In this document: positions 33,321 to 42,648 of the stretch, one piece after another
Layout: the number at the start of each line of letters is the position of its first letter
How positions within the stretch are numbered: the first letter of the stretch is position 1
Assembly (NCBI GenBank): GCA_022563535.1
Contig: JADFNE010000032.1
Coordinates: 1 to 48,765, forward strand
DNA from: Myxococcales bacterium
GTDB lineage: Bacteria; Myxococcota_A; UBA9160; UBA4427
DNA length: 48,765 bases
Direction: 5' to 3'
Position numbers and translations under genes: made by a program
Notes under the pieces: generated by a model
The model's input: only the letters and a program-made list of their open reading frames with translations
Told to the model about the DNA's origin: nothing
Database searches by the model: none

Positions 33321-34040
33321 TCAGTCCAGGTCTCGCCTCATCAACTTCACCAAGCTGTGGAGTAGCTTGAGCTCTCCTACCCGCGGCCGCGACCGCCCAA
33401 ACAGTCTGCGGATTTTTGCCAGGGCGATATCGCGCCCGGCGTCGACGAGAAAATCTCGCGAATCCAGCGTCTCCTCCAGGTATTTGTAGAAAAATTCCAT
33501 GTCGCTCTGAGGCGGGTAGTCAATTGACTTGGGGTCGGGTGGCTGGAACTGGTCCGAGGCCAGAAAAATTTCGTAACAGAGCAATTGCACAGCGGATGCG
33601 AGGTTGAGCGACGGGAACTCGGGGTTGGTTGGAATCGCAAGTTGGAAATTGCATGCGTTCATGTCGTGGTTGCTGAGGCCAGTTCGCTCTGGACCAAACA
33701 GTACCGCGACGGGTGCGCGATCTGTGGCGTCGCGCACGAGTCTCTCGCCGCAGGTTCTCGCACTGAGGGTTGGATGGGGGTGTGCGCGGTTGCGAGATGT
33801 CGTCCCGACCACGGTCGGACAGTCTCCAATCGCATCCTCGAGGTTCGACACGATCTTGGCAGCAATCAAGGTGTCGATCGCCCCGACCGCGCGACGCTCG
33901 GCATCGTGGGATGGGAAGTTTACGGGGCGAACGATGTAGAGGCTCTTCATCGCCATCGTCTTCATCGCCCGGGCAACCGCGCCAATGTTGCCGGGGTGCT
34001 GAGGTTCAACGAGAACGATGCGAATGTTGTCGAGGCTCAA
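33321..34040 (-). CDS. trmJ: TrmJ-type tRNA 2'-O-methyltransferase (SpoU/TrmH superfamily)
   Basis: The 239-residue SPOUT methyltransferase starts with IRIVLVEPQHPGNIGAVARAMK (motif 1). It has LFGPERTGLSN (motif 2) and IPTNPEFPSLNLASAVQLLCYE (motif 3, knot). This is the layout of TrmJ, which methylates position 32 of tRNAs using SAM; the C-terminal extension is a helical dimer and tRNA-binding tail. Start is TTG 34040 with gaggaaag 5 nt upstream, an unusual but well-supported start. It stands between alkB and the sulfotransferase, on the same strand. Confidence 0.9.
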   Translation of the reverse strand: MSLDNIRIVLVEPQHPGNIGAVARAMKTMAMKSLYIVRPVNFPSHDAERRAVGAIDTLIAAKIVSNLEDAIGDCPTVVGTTSRNRAHPHPTLSARTCGERLVRDATDRAPVAVLFGPERTGLSNHDMNACNFQLAIPTNPEFPSLNLASAVQLLCYEIFLASDQFQPPDPKSIDYPPQSDMEFFYKYLEETLDSRDFLVDAGRDIALAKIRRLFGRSRPRVGELKLLHSLVKLMRRDLD

Positions 34041-34066
34041 TGTCTTTCCTCGTTTCTTCTGATTCG

Positions 34067-35266
34067 TCAGCCCATATCGATGTCGAAGCGGTCGATATAG
34101 GGTACAAAGCGCGTCGTTACATCCTCGACGGTCAAGCCCCAGTCGTCCAACTGATACTGGTGTTTCCCGTGCTGCCCTTTTGGGTGGGCCGCGATGTGGG
34201 TGTTCATCGCCTGTCTTGCTGCATCGCCGAGTTCCAGGTCGAAGTGATCGTAGATCTGCCCCACGACTCCCATCGAGTCCGCTACGAAACTATCGTGTTT
34301 GACGTCGATGAAGCGCGCGGGGTCGCATTGGTCCCGCAACGCGAGCCCGCGCTCGAGGGACGTGGCGTAGAAGTCCATCACGATCGGGCCGAGCTCTTGC
34401 TTCGACATCTCAACCTGATCTTGCATCAGCATGTGGGTCATCGAACAAATAGAAGCCGTGCAGGCCAGCGGGTCGCGGTGACTCCATACGATTGAAACGT
34501 CGGGAAAGGTGTCGATCAGCGAATCGATGCCCCACATATGCGCCGGTGCCTTCAAGAGCCAGCGGTCCCCCGGGCGCTGCCAGTCGAGCATCTGCAGCAG
34601 CAGACGGTAGTAGGAATACATCTCGTGCAAATCCTGCTTCCGGTACCAGGAACCGTACGGTTCCAGCATGACTTCGGTGCCGAAGTGTACGCCGCCCAGG
34701 GAATAGGCGTGGAGCAGTACGCACTCTTCGGGAGTGTCCGCGCTGGAGAAGTGCATCTTGGTGAACTCGGGATTCTCTTTCCGGCTCTGTTTGTAGTAGG
34801 CCTCGATGGCATCGTGGCGCGGATCGCTGGCTCCGGGTGCAAGGCCTTCCATCGGATCCGGGAACTGGGTCTCCCACAACAACAGCGCTCGTGCGGATGG
34901 GTCGGCGCCGAGCAGGTTGAAGAGCGCAGAGGTCCCCGAGCGGGGCATGCCCGTGAGCACCATCGGAGAATTTATCGGCCGCTCTTTGATCTCGGGATAC
35001 TTCCGCAGCGCCTCCGCGACGCGAAGTCGCGTGGCCAACAGGCCAACGACGCGACGGTACGCTTTTTTGCGTCCCTTGGTACTGGTGATGTGGCTGTCGT
35101 AGGTGCGGAGCAGGACATCGAGCGCTGGGCGGAAATCTCCCGGACCGAAGTCGGCGAGCTGCGTATTGCCGCGCGCATCTTCAAGCAGGGCTTCGGGGTC
35201 AAAGCGGATTTGACTCGTGTCATTGCTCAACGGAAGGGGGTCTCCGGGTAGTTCGCTGGGGGTCAC
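34067..35266 (-). CDS. Sulfotransferase family protein
   Basis: The 399-residue protein has the 5'-phosphosulfate-binding loop VLTGMPRSGTSALFNLLGAD near residues 105-120. The 3'-phosphate-binding segment is SIVWSHRDPLACTASICSM. These bind PAPS, from which a sulfuryl group is moved to a hydroxyl or amine. The substrate cannot be told. GTG 35266 starts directly after the TGA of the DUF3820 gene, so the pair is translationally linked. Two sulfatases lie elsewhere in the window, so sulfate-ester turnover is a theme. Confidence is high on family. Confidence 0.92.
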   Translation of the reverse strand: MTPSELPGDPLPLSNDTSQIRFDPEALLEDARGNTQLADFGPGDFRPALDVLLRTYDSHITSTKGRKKAYRRVVGLLATRLRVAEALRKYPEIKERPINSPMVLTGMPRSGTSALFNLLGADPSARALLLWETQFPDPMEGLAPGASDPRHDAIEAYYKQSRKENPEFTKMHFSSADTPEECVLLHAYSLGGVHFGTEVMLEPYGSWYRKQDLHEMYSYYRLLLQMLDWQRPGDRWLLKAPAHMWGIDSLIDTFPDVSIVWSHRDPLACTASICSMTHMLMQDQVEMSKQELGPIVMDFYATSLERGLALRDQCDPARFIDVKHDSFVADSMGVVGQIYDHFDLELGDAARQAMNTHIAAHPKGQHGKHQYQLDDWGLTVEDVTTRFVPYIDRFDIDMG

Positions 35267-35575
35267 TCACTTTTGACGATAGCGAAGAGCTGGCTCCAGG
35301 TGTTTTAGATTTCGTGGACGCTTCGGGTTGCGCAACTCATCGAAAAGCGGCTCGAGGCCGTTGGCCTTCACTTCGTAGAGCATCCCCAACAACTCGCCCA
35401 GCCTGCCCTTCGGAAAACCGTTCTTCTTGAACCAGACGACATACGGCTCTGGAAGATCGATCAGGACTCTTCCCTTGAAACGGCCGAACGGCATGGGCAT
35501 GCGCGCCAGGTCATACATCATCGAAGGGTCTGGGACATTTACAAGCAATGCCGGGGAGTTTTTGGAATCAGCCAT
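35267..35575 (-). CDS. DUF3820 family protein
   Basis: The 102-residue protein contains MPFGRFKGRVLIDLPEPYVVWF and FPKGRLGELLGMLYEVKANGL, the core pattern of DUF3820 (putative exonuclease-like or quorum-linked small domain, function unproven). ATG 35575 is chosen; a GTG at 35587 is possible. Its TGA is immediately followed by the GTG of the sulfotransferase, so they share a transcript, but no functional link is known. Confidence 0.85.
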   Translation of the reverse strand: MADSKNSPALLVNVPDPSMMYDLARMPMPFGRFKGRVLIDLPEPYVVWFKKNGFPKGRLGELLGMLYEVKANGLEPLFDELRNPKRPRNLKHLEPALRYRQK

Positions 35576-35644
35576 TTTCGATGTCACCCGTTTACGCTGG
35601 CGGGACGGTGGCGGGGACGAGGCTCCTGACCCCCGGCGTGCATT

Positions 35645-36241
35645 CTAGCTTGCGCCCAGCTGGCAGGCTCGTGTCAGCGCCTCGGCGGAAGACAGCGCGA
35701 AGCGTTTCTGAAGCCGGCGAACCCAGAAATAGCCGATCTTCGAGAGAGGGACCGCGGGACGTGAGAATGCGAGTATTTCGTAGCTCACTTCCCCGGTTGT
35801 CGGATCGAAGCTGACCGCGAATCGTTCCTCACCCCGCTCGACGTGACCCGGAAGCGTGCCATACGCGAAGACCGCTTCGTTGGAGGTGTCGTCGGCACAT
35901 TCCGCGTAGACGACTCGGCACGGGTTGAGGAACCAAAGACCAGCAAAACGGGTCAAGGTTGCGACAATCTGATCGGATTTCGGTTGCGTCTTGTCGCCAT
36001 GAAACTCGAGCCAGGGAATCTCGAACTGTCGCCACGCCAACAAAGATGTTCGAGCCCGCTCAAAGAGATCGCGACCGATCCCCAATGAAAAACGGTGCCG
36101 GTCTACGTCGTAGTGGACTGCGATGGAATCGAGAGAAGCGGAAGTCGCGGTCGCTCCTACTTCGGGATAACTGAACGAGCTGTCGGAAAGACTCAGGTGA
36201 TCGTCGATCTCAATTTGGGACGGACGGCAAAACCGAATCAC
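35645..36241 (-). CDS. DUF1990 family protein
   Basis: The protein of about 198 residues has the DUF1990 pattern: PFSYPEVGATA-like start (FSYPEVGATATSA), SLGIGRDLFERARTSLLAWRQF, LWFLNPCRVVYAE, FAYGTLPGHVERGEERFAV and ILAFSRPAVPLSKIGYFWVRRLQKRF. It belongs to the START/lipid-binding-like helix-grip group of unknown role. GTG 36241 is preferred to TTG 36268 because gggag lies about 7 nt before it and the family usually starts close to that point. It follows the NDH-2 gene by 13 nt, so it is probably co-transcribed. Confidence 0.85.
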   Translation of the reverse strand: MIRFCRPSQIEIDDHLSLSDSSFSYPEVGATATSASLDSIAVHYDVDRHRFSLGIGRDLFERARTSLLAWRQFEIPWLEFHGDKTQPKSDQIVATLTRFAGLWFLNPCRVVYAECADDTSNEAVFAYGTLPGHVERGEERFAVSFDPTTGEVSYEILAFSRPAVPLSKIGYFWVRRLQKRFALSSAEALTRACQLGAS

Positions 36242-36254
36242 TTGATCGCTCCCG

Positions 36255-37541
36255 CTACTGCCGCTCAACCGAGTCGTCCGTCTCCTCGGGATAGAAGCGC
36301 CAATCCTTTCCCACGATCAGACGCGCGCCGCGGCGATATGTGAAATAGGACCAGACCCATTGAAGTACCACGAACAGGCGATTCTTGAATCCGGCGAGGT
36401 AGTAGATATGAATGACCAGCCACGCCGCCCAGGCCGTGATCCCGGCGAACTTGATGTTTCCAGATTCGAGGATCGCACGGCGTCGACCAATGGTGGCCAT
36501 CTGGCCCTTGTCGTGAAAGCGAAAGTCCGGATAACTGCCTCCACGCACCATCTTGCGTATGCGGCGCGCGAGATATCGCCCCTGCTGGAGCGCGGCGGGC
36601 GCCATGCCGGGCAGCGGATTGCCGTTTTCATCGGCGACGTGGGCTTGATCGCCCGCGATGAAGACTTCGGGATGCCCCGGAAGACTGAGATCGCCACCGA
36701 CCATCACCCGCCGCTGCCGATCGAGCTTTGCCCCCAACCGAAGTCCCAGGGATGAGGCCTTGACGCCGGCGGCCCAAAGGACAGTCCGGCACGCGAGGCG
36801 TTTACTCCCGACGTCCAGGCCACTGGCGTCGATGTCGGTTACCGGGCTTTCGGTCCAGATCTGCACTCCGAGACTCTCGAGATCCCGAACTGCGCGGGCA
36901 GCGAGTTTGTCGTCGAACGTTGGAAGGATCCGCGGCCCGGCTTCAATCAAGATGATCCGGGCCAGCGCCGGATCGATCTGTCGAAAATCTCGCGTGAGTG
37001 TAAAGTGGCTCATCTCGCCAATGGCCCCCGCGAGTTCCACTCCGGTCGGCCCGCCGCCCACGATTACAAAGGTCAGCAGAGATCGTTTGACTTCGGGTTT
37101 GGTTTCCTTTTCCGCTTCCTCGAAGGCCGAAAGCACCCGTCGTCGAATCTCGGTCGCCTGTTCCAAGGTTTTGAGCCCCGGCGCGTATTCTTCCCAGGCC
37201 TCGTTGCCGAAGTACGCGTGCTTGGAGCCGCAGGCCAGAATGAGATAGTCGTAAGGATGATCGCCCGCGTCGCTCACCACTACCCGTTTGGACAAGTCGA
37301 CGTCAAGCACTCGCTCTCGCAATACTCTGATGTTGCGAGCCCGGGACAGGATCCCGCGGATCGGTTCGGCAATTTCAGCCGGGCTCAACCCCGCGGTTGC
37401 GACCTGGTAGAGCAAGGGTTGGAAGAGGTGGTGATTGCGTTCGTCGATCAGGATGACGTCGATGTCGCGCGCGTTGGCGAGGCCTTTGGCTGCGTTGAGT
37501 CCTGCGAAACCGCCGCCGACGATGATTACGCGCTTCGTCAT
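36255..37541 (-). CDS. ndh: Type II NADH dehydrogenase (NDH-2)
   Basis: The 428-residue flavoprotein has an FAD-binding VIIVGGGFAGLNAAKGL and NAD-binding VIVGGGPTGVELAGAI. FIAGDQAHV (residues near 285, FAD C-terminal motif) is followed by a membrane-associating C-terminus (AGITAWAAWLVIHIYYLAGFKNR). It oxidises NADH and reduces quinone without pumping protons, and the AAWLVIH membrane segment is shared with many bacterial NDH-2. It precedes the DUF1990 gene on the same strand. Start ATG 37541 (GTG 37544 also possible) has no strong ribosome site. Confidence 0.93.
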   Translation of the reverse strand: MTKRVIIVGGGFAGLNAAKGLANARDIDVILIDERNHHLFQPLLYQVATAGLSPAEIAEPIRGILSRARNIRVLRERVLDVDLSKRVVVSDAGDHPYDYLILACGSKHAYFGNEAWEEYAPGLKTLEQATEIRRRVLSAFEEAEKETKPEVKRSLLTFVIVGGGPTGVELAGAIGEMSHFTLTRDFRQIDPALARIILIEAGPRILPTFDDKLAARAVRDLESLGVQIWTESPVTDIDASGLDVGSKRLACRTVLWAAGVKASSLGLRLGAKLDRQRRVMVGGDLSLPGHPEVFIAGDQAHVADENGNPLPGMAPAALQQGRYLARRIRKMVRGGSYPDFRFHDKGQMATIGRRRAILESGNIKFAGITAWAAWLVIHIYYLAGFKNRLFVVLQWVWSYFTYRRGARLIVGKDWRFYPEETDDSVERQ

Positions 37542-37564
37542 CACAGCAGGCTAGCCGCTTCGCG

Positions 37565-38620
37565 TTACCCGTCCAACCAGTTCACGAACTGTCCGTGGAA
37601 GCCGCACTCGGCAAGTACGCGATCCTCTCGTACGCCGCTTCCGGGCCAAAGAGAGAGTCGAAGCTCGCATACATCCACGGAACTCGCTTCCATGCGAAGC
37701 CACGCGAGGGGAGCCGTGGTATCCGCGGCAGCTCCCTTCTCCGCAAGCAGCGCCTCGACGCCCCGCCGGTCTTCGTGAGTCATGTAGTACCAGAAAACCG
37801 AGTGGAAGATGACCGTCACTCGACCGGGCGAAGGGGCGGCCAGCTTTGCTTCGAGCCAAGGCAGGGCGCGGGCTGCATCGATCTCGACCCGCGCGTTCCG
37901 CACTCGTTCTGCAGCCTGGGCAAAACGTTGGCGACGTTCGGGTTGATCGGGCCAAATGAACGAATCCAAGCGAAATTCCGCTTCCGCCTGGCTGAGGTCG
38001 ATCGGAAACAGATCACACGCTGCGCGCTCCGCGACGACTAGCTTTGCATCGAGCTTTGGCGGAGGGCCAGACCACGCCGTGTCGAGCAGAGGCAAGGCAT
38101 CTGCCGCCCCCCAATGGCAATCTCCAAGTCGATAGCGATACTGATCCCAAATATGATTGAGCCCAGCGCTTGCGCCCAACTCGAGCTGTCGCAGCGGCAT
38201 TTCCGTAGCGGCGGCAAGCTCGAGAAAGCCTCCGAGCAGAACCGCCGAGCGACACACTTCGTTGGTTTGAACTTGTTCCTCGAGTTCAGGAACGATGCGA
38301 TCGGCCTCAGCCGACACCGCTGCAAGAAAGGCTTCCTCCAACCGAGGCGATTCGGGCTTTCCACCCATGCTCGGGTAATGGCGCGCCAACTCGGGCAATT
38401 CGCCTTTCAAGACGAGACGATGGACCGCTCCAAACAGACGCATCGCCACCGCATCCAAGAGGGCATTGCCCGACCATCCTTCCAATAGGCTGGCTACCGG
38501 TCCGCCTTTTTCGAGATCCCGGGCACACGCACGAGAGAGCGCAGTGTACAGCGGTGAGCCGAGTCGCTCACAAATATCTGCCTGTGCGTCGAAATAGCGT
38601 ATGACATCTCGAGTTTGCAT
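37565..38620 (-). CDS. DUF2332 family protein
   Basis: The 351-residue protein matches DUF2332: RYFDAQADICERLGSPLYTAL, then LELGASAGLNHIWDQYRYRLG, DLSQAEAEFRLDSFIWPDQPERRQRF and VTVIFHSVFWYYM. The LELGASAGLN motif is like the SAM-binding glycine motif of methyltransferases, so it may be a methyltransferase relative, which is a resemblance only. ATG 38620 is chosen over the longer frame because the family starts there. It is divergent from the sulfatase gene at 38713. Confidence 0.85.
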   Translation of the reverse strand: MQTRDVIRYFDAQADICERLGSPLYTALSRACARDLEKGGPVASLLEGWSGNALLDAVAMRLFGAVHRLVLKGELPELARHYPSMGGKPESPRLEEAFLAAVSAEADRIVPELEEQVQTNEVCRSAVLLGGFLELAAATEMPLRQLELGASAGLNHIWDQYRYRLGDCHWGAADALPLLDTAWSGPPPKLDAKLVVAERAACDLFPIDLSQAEAEFRLDSFIWPDQPERRQRFAQAAERVRNARVEIDAARALPWLEAKLAAPSPGRVTVIFHSVFWYYMTHEDRRGVEALLAEKGAAADTTAPLAWLRMEASSVDVCELRLSLWPGSGVREDRVLAECGFHGQFVNWLDG

Positions 38621-38712
38621 ACGGGCAGTGCTTCCAATGCAGCGGTCTAATATAGTAGACACTACGTGTCCACGTATCGATAGCATGCTTCGAGCGAGAC
38701 GGAGGTGTACTG

Positions 38713-40362
38713 GTGACGCATTCCATGATGACACGACTCGGGTTCCCTGCAGCCGCCGTGACACTGGCAATCTTGCTGGCTCCCAGTTTCGCTTCACCGG
38801 CAGACGCAAAACCCGATCGTCCCAACATCATCATAATGGTGGCGGACGATCTCGGTTGGGCCGACGTCGGGTTCCGGGGTGGTCCCATCGAGACCCCCTC
38901 CCTCGATCGTCTGGCCGCCGAGGGCACCGAGCTGCACCGCTTCTACACCACTCCGATCTGCTCTCCTACTAGAGCTGCCTTGATGACGGGACGGGACCCG
39001 ATCCGGCTGGGCGTCATGTACGCGGTGATCATGGCTTGGGATACCAACGGCATTCATCCCGATGAACACTTCATGCCGCAGTCCTTTCAGGCGGCCGGTT
39101 ACCAGACCGCCATGGTGGGCAAGTGGCACCTCGGCCATGCGCAACAGAGTTACCACCCGAACGAACGCGGCTTCGAGCATTTCTATGGCCATCTCCACAC
39201 TGAGGTGGGGTACTACCCGCCCTTTGCCAATCAGGGCGGCAAGGACTTTCAGCAAAACGGCAAGTCGATCGAGGGTGATGGCTACGAGACGTTTCTCTTG
39301 AGCACTGAAGCATCGCGCTGGATCAAGGCGCGGGACAAAGAGAAACCGTTCTTTCTCTACATGCCGTTCATCGCCCCCCACACTCCACTCGACGCGCCAC
39401 CCGAACTGAAGAAGAAGTACGAAGACATCGAAACCGATCTCGAACCCGCGCGCAGCAAGGGAACCGACGGAACCCGGCTCATGGCCAAACTCTTGCTGCG
39501 CCCGAGTGCGCGCCCGATGTACGCTGCCGTGGTCGATGCACTCGATCAGGCAATCGGCCGGGTGCTCGACACCCTCGACGACGAGGGCATCGCAGAAAAT
39601 ACCATTGTGCTCTTCTTCAGTGACAACGGCGGCGCCGCGTATTCAGTCGGGGGAGCCGACAACGCCCCTCTGCGCGGGGGCAAGGGGGATACCTTCGAGG
39701 GCGGCATCCGCGTGGTTTCATTGCTGCGATGGCCCGGCAAGGTCGCGGCGGGGGCAAAGATGGACCAGATCATGACCGCGATGGATGTCTTCCCGACCCT
39801 TGCTAGCGCGGCCGGGATTAAAACTCGCAACCGACGTTCGCTTGACGGACGCGACATGTGGCCCGCAATCGCCGAAGAAAAGAAAATATCCCGCAAGGAG
39901 TACATCTATTTTGGTTCGGAAACGCCCATCTACGGTTCGATCTCATTGACGGCGTTCAACGACGAATGGAAGTTGGTACAGGAAGTCGAACAGGAACAGA
40001 TTTCGGCAACCGTCACCAACTACTTGTTCAAGATCAGCGAAGACCCCAACGAATACAACAACCTCGCTGCGGCTCATCCGGATGTGGTCGCGGACCTGGC
40101 GACCAAGATTCACGACTGGCGCGCGCTGTATCCCATCAGCGGAACCCGTAGCCAACTCGTCCCGCCTCCGGGCTGGAGAGCACCCAAGGACTGGGCCAGT
40201 TATCCGATTCCACTAGATGAGTTGCAGGACGAACCCGCCCCGGGGATGCCACCGCCCGGACTCGAGAAATTACTCGATCGCATGCACGGAGAACGCGGTC
40301 GCCTGATCTACGACTGCGCTCCGAAATGGTGGCTTGCCGGGGTCTGCCTCGAGGAAGACTGA
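38713..40362 (+). CDS. Arylsulfatase (sulfatase family, secreted)
   Basis: The 549-residue protein starts GTG 38713, with ggagg 7 nt upstream. A signal peptide ends near residue 28 (AILLAPSFASPA). The sulfatase fold is RPNIIIMVADDLGWADVG with the calcium Asp pair. The formylglycine motif CSPTR is at residue 83 (then AALMTGR), and VGKWHLG and FFSDNGG follow. The pattern is arylsulfatase B/A-like. It hydrolyses aryl or sugar sulfate esters outside the cytoplasm; a second sulfatase lies at 29187. The modifying enzyme for CSPTR is not visible here. Confidence 0.94.
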   Translation: MTHSMMTRLGFPAAAVTLAILLAPSFASPADAKPDRPNIIIMVADDLGWADVGFRGGPIETPSLDRLAAEGTELHRFYTTPICSPTRAALMTGRDPIRLGVMYAVIMAWDTNGIHPDEHFMPQSFQAAGYQTAMVGKWHLGHAQQSYHPNERGFEHFYGHLHTEVGYYPPFANQGGKDFQQNGKSIEGDGYETFLLSTEASRWIKARDKEKPFFLYMPFIAPHTPLDAPPELKKKYEDIETDLEPARSKGTDGTRLMAKLLLRPSARPMYAAVVDALDQAIGRVLDTLDDEGIAENTIVLFFSDNGGAAYSVGGADNAPLRGGKGDTFEGGIRVVSLLRWPGKVAAGAKMDQIMTAMDVFPTLASAAGIKTRNRRSLDGRDMWPAIAEEKKISRKEYIYFGSETPIYGSISLTAFNDEWKLVQEVEQEQISATVTNYLFKISEDPNEYNNLAAAHPDVVADLATKIHDWRALYPISGTRSQLVPPPGWRAPKDWASYPIPLDELQDEPAPGMPPPGLEKLLDRMHGERGRLIYDCAPKWWLAGVCLEED

Positions 40363-40566
40363 ACTGGAGACCTACTACTTAACTTTGTGTAGAAGTCATG
40401 CTGACTGTGCAGCTGACGTCTCAGTGCTTCCTGGAGTGCCCCCTGGGTTGAGACTCGGGGCCGGGTCGACGGTTCTACGGATCGAGTCGCTTCTTCGCCC
40501 TGCCGATCCGGAGGGAAACTGATCGCGTCGCTGGCCTGTCCGGTACGCAACGAGGCTTCCCAGGCT

Positions 40567-41988
40567 ATGCCCAAAACGCTCTCGCTCTTGATTGTCGACG
40601 ACAACCCCGGCGATCGAGAAATCTACACTTGCTTCCTCCAGAAGGACACCGAGCGCACCTACCAGATCCACGAAGCTGCCACGTTGGAAGAGGCGCGCCA
40701 GTGCATCGCCAAAACGAACTTCGACGTCGTGTTCCTCGACTACGGTCTTCCCGATGGCCCAGGACTCAAGTTGATCGAATGTCTGGAAGAGAATTCAGAC
40801 GAAACTCCCGCGGCAACGGTCATCATGCTCACGGGGCAAGGGGGGGAAGAGATTGCCGCCGAGGCGCTGCGGGCCGGGATCAGCGACTACATCATAAAAG
40901 ACAGTTTCAATGCTCAAGTCTTGATTCATGCCGTAGAAGCCGCTTTGTCCCGGGCGCGTCTGCGGCGCAAGCTCAAGCATCGCAACGACGAACTCCGCGC
41001 GCTGGCGAGCACGATGGCCCACGACCTTCGAACGCCCCTTGCCACCACGCAGAAGTCGGCTGCGATTCTGAAGCGGAGCGCTGCGGACAAGCTCAACGAC
41101 AAAGAACGGCGAATACTCGATCGCATCATCGCGAGTCATCAGCGCATGGACCGCTTGATGGTCGACATGATCAAATACTCGCGAGTCGACGCATCCAAGG
41201 AGCCGACCCACCCGATATCGCTCCCAGAAGTTTTGCACGAGGTGCTGTTGGATCTCGAGGGCCAGATCGATGAATCCGGGGCATTGATTTCGATTGGGTC
41301 CCTGCCGATTGTTGTGGGCGAGCACCATCATTTTCGATCCCTGTTCATGAATTTGATCGGCAACGCAATCAAGTTTTCCGCCGATGCACCACCCGAGATT
41401 CGGATATTCACCGAAAAATTCGACGACGAATCCGCAGTCTGTGTTGAAGACCAGGGCATCGGGCTGGATTGCCGGCACGCGAGCCGGATATTCGAAATCT
41501 TCCAACGTCTCCATACCGAGGACGAGTACTCGGGAACGGGGCTAGGGCTGGCGATCTGCAAGAAGATCGTCGGAAATTGGGGCGGGCGAATCTGGGTCGA
41601 TTCCGTTCCGGGAAACGGCTGCCGCTTCTATTTCACAGTCGAAACCGCAAAGAAATATGCGAGTCTACCTGCACCCCGCGTGCGTCCCAAGAGACGACGG
41701 CCTGTCTGGGTTGCGATCGGCCACGAGTCTGGGAACAACCAGCAGGCGCGAAACATCAGCTCGACCGGTATCGGGATCTACTGCGACCCCTCGTCAAACG
41801 CTCTCACGGTCGGCCAGGAGATCGATCTAAAGCTCGAGTTGCCGTCCCTGTTGCCATTCGCATTGAACGGCATCGTTCGACACGTCACCCAACAGTCGAG
41901 TGTGTCGAGCCATGTTGGAGTCGAGTTCTTCGGACTCGAGACGGATCAACGGGCGCACATCTGCCACTACATCGATCATCGCGAATAG
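40567..41988 (+). CDS. Receiver - histidine kinase - PilZ fusion
   Basis: The 473-residue soluble protein starts with a receiver (LLIVDDNPGD, FLDYGLPDGPGL, phospho-Asp near 58). A HisKA domain follows (LASTMAHDLRTPLATT) and an HATPase (MNLIGNAIKFSA; EDQGIGLD; GTGLGLAIC). The tail, about residues 375-470, fits PilZ: basic RVRPKRRRPVWVAI, then ARNISSTGIGIYC (usual N/D-x-S-x-x-G) and GIVRHVTQ...VGVEFFGL. PilZ normally binds c-di-GMP through an RxxxR and DxSxxG; here Asp is Asn, so ligand binding needs testing. No conventional input domain other than the receiver and PilZ is present. ATG 40567 fits the receiver start. Confidence 0.85.
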   Translation: MPKTLSLLIVDDNPGDREIYTCFLQKDTERTYQIHEAATLEEARQCIAKTNFDVVFLDYGLPDGPGLKLIECLEENSDETPAATVIMLTGQGGEEIAAEALRAGISDYIIKDSFNAQVLIHAVEAALSRARLRRKLKHRNDELRALASTMAHDLRTPLATTQKSAAILKRSAADKLNDKERRILDRIIASHQRMDRLMVDMIKYSRVDASKEPTHPISLPEVLHEVLLDLEGQIDESGALISIGSLPIVVGEHHHFRSLFMNLIGNAIKFSADAPPEIRIFTEKFDDESAVCVEDQGIGLDCRHASRIFEIFQRLHTEDEYSGTGLGLAICKKIVGNWGGRIWVDSVPGNGCRFYFTVETAKKYASLPAPRVRPKRRRPVWVAIGHESGNNQQARNISSTGIGIYCDPSSNALTVGQEIDLKLELPSLLPFALNGIVRHVTQQSSVSSHVGVEFFGLETDQRAHICHYIDHRE

Positions 41989-42070
41989 TCCGAATCCTCC
42001 GCCCCACCGCTTGCGCAATCGATGTCACGCTTGATCACCGGCATTTCAGGCGAACAACCACACCCGAACT

Positions 42071-42272
42071 CACCACCCGCCCCTTCGCGATCAAACCCAG
42101 ATCCCCGATCATGCACGTAGGTAGGAAGCGCAAACGTGACAGCTAGTTGCGCTCACGGTCCGGCGAGTAGCGGCGTATGGCGGCATGGAGGGGTGTGGGG
42201 GACGGCTCCACGGCTCCAGACGGCTCCAACGAACTCGACTTCAAATTCGTAGCAATGGCGTACGAACACCTC
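42071..42272. repeat. Direct repeat R1 (of three), 202 bp
   Basis: This copy aligns without gaps to R3 (46756-46957) over 202 bp and to R2 (44384-44542) over 159 bp. It contains the short tandem acggctcc units (cggctcca, cggctccag, cggctccaa). It lies downstream of the kinase-PilZ gene, in the flank of the accessory block. On the minus strand it holds the end of a frame reading SSLEPSGAVEPSPTPLHAAI...RERN*. R1/R3 substitutions fall mostly at its third codon positions. Confidence 0.8.
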
Positions 42273-42648
42273 TTGTCTTTGGGGACTGAACCGCATCATT
42301 CAAAATTACCTGCGGTAGATTCATCCAGCATGAGCGCGGCACCCCCGCGGCACTGGCTTTTTCTACTAAAGGGGCACCCAACGCCCTTTCCTGAATCGAA
42401 TTAGGAGAGACGACCCATCTCCAGATCTGCCTGCTACTCGCAAACCCATTGATTATCGAGCTTTTTGCAATGATCCGGCGAGCCGCGCATATCCCATAGT
42501 TAGAGATATAGGGCTTACGCGCGTCGCTGGCCTGCACCATCGCTACATCTGGGGGAAAGCGGCTTAGTCGTTGCTCGGCAACACGCACGGGTGGTGTTGT
42601 TGGCTTCGAATGCGAGTTGAGGACCCGCAGGGTCTCCGTTCCCAAGAG
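42273..42648. other. Gene-poor stretch, possible decayed coding DNA
   Basis: I recognise no gene or RNA. A minus-strand open frame (42241-42645) gives unsupported sequence, so it is not called. The GC bias is lower than in the core genes. It may be remnant mobile-element DNA next to repeat R1. Confidence 0.3.
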
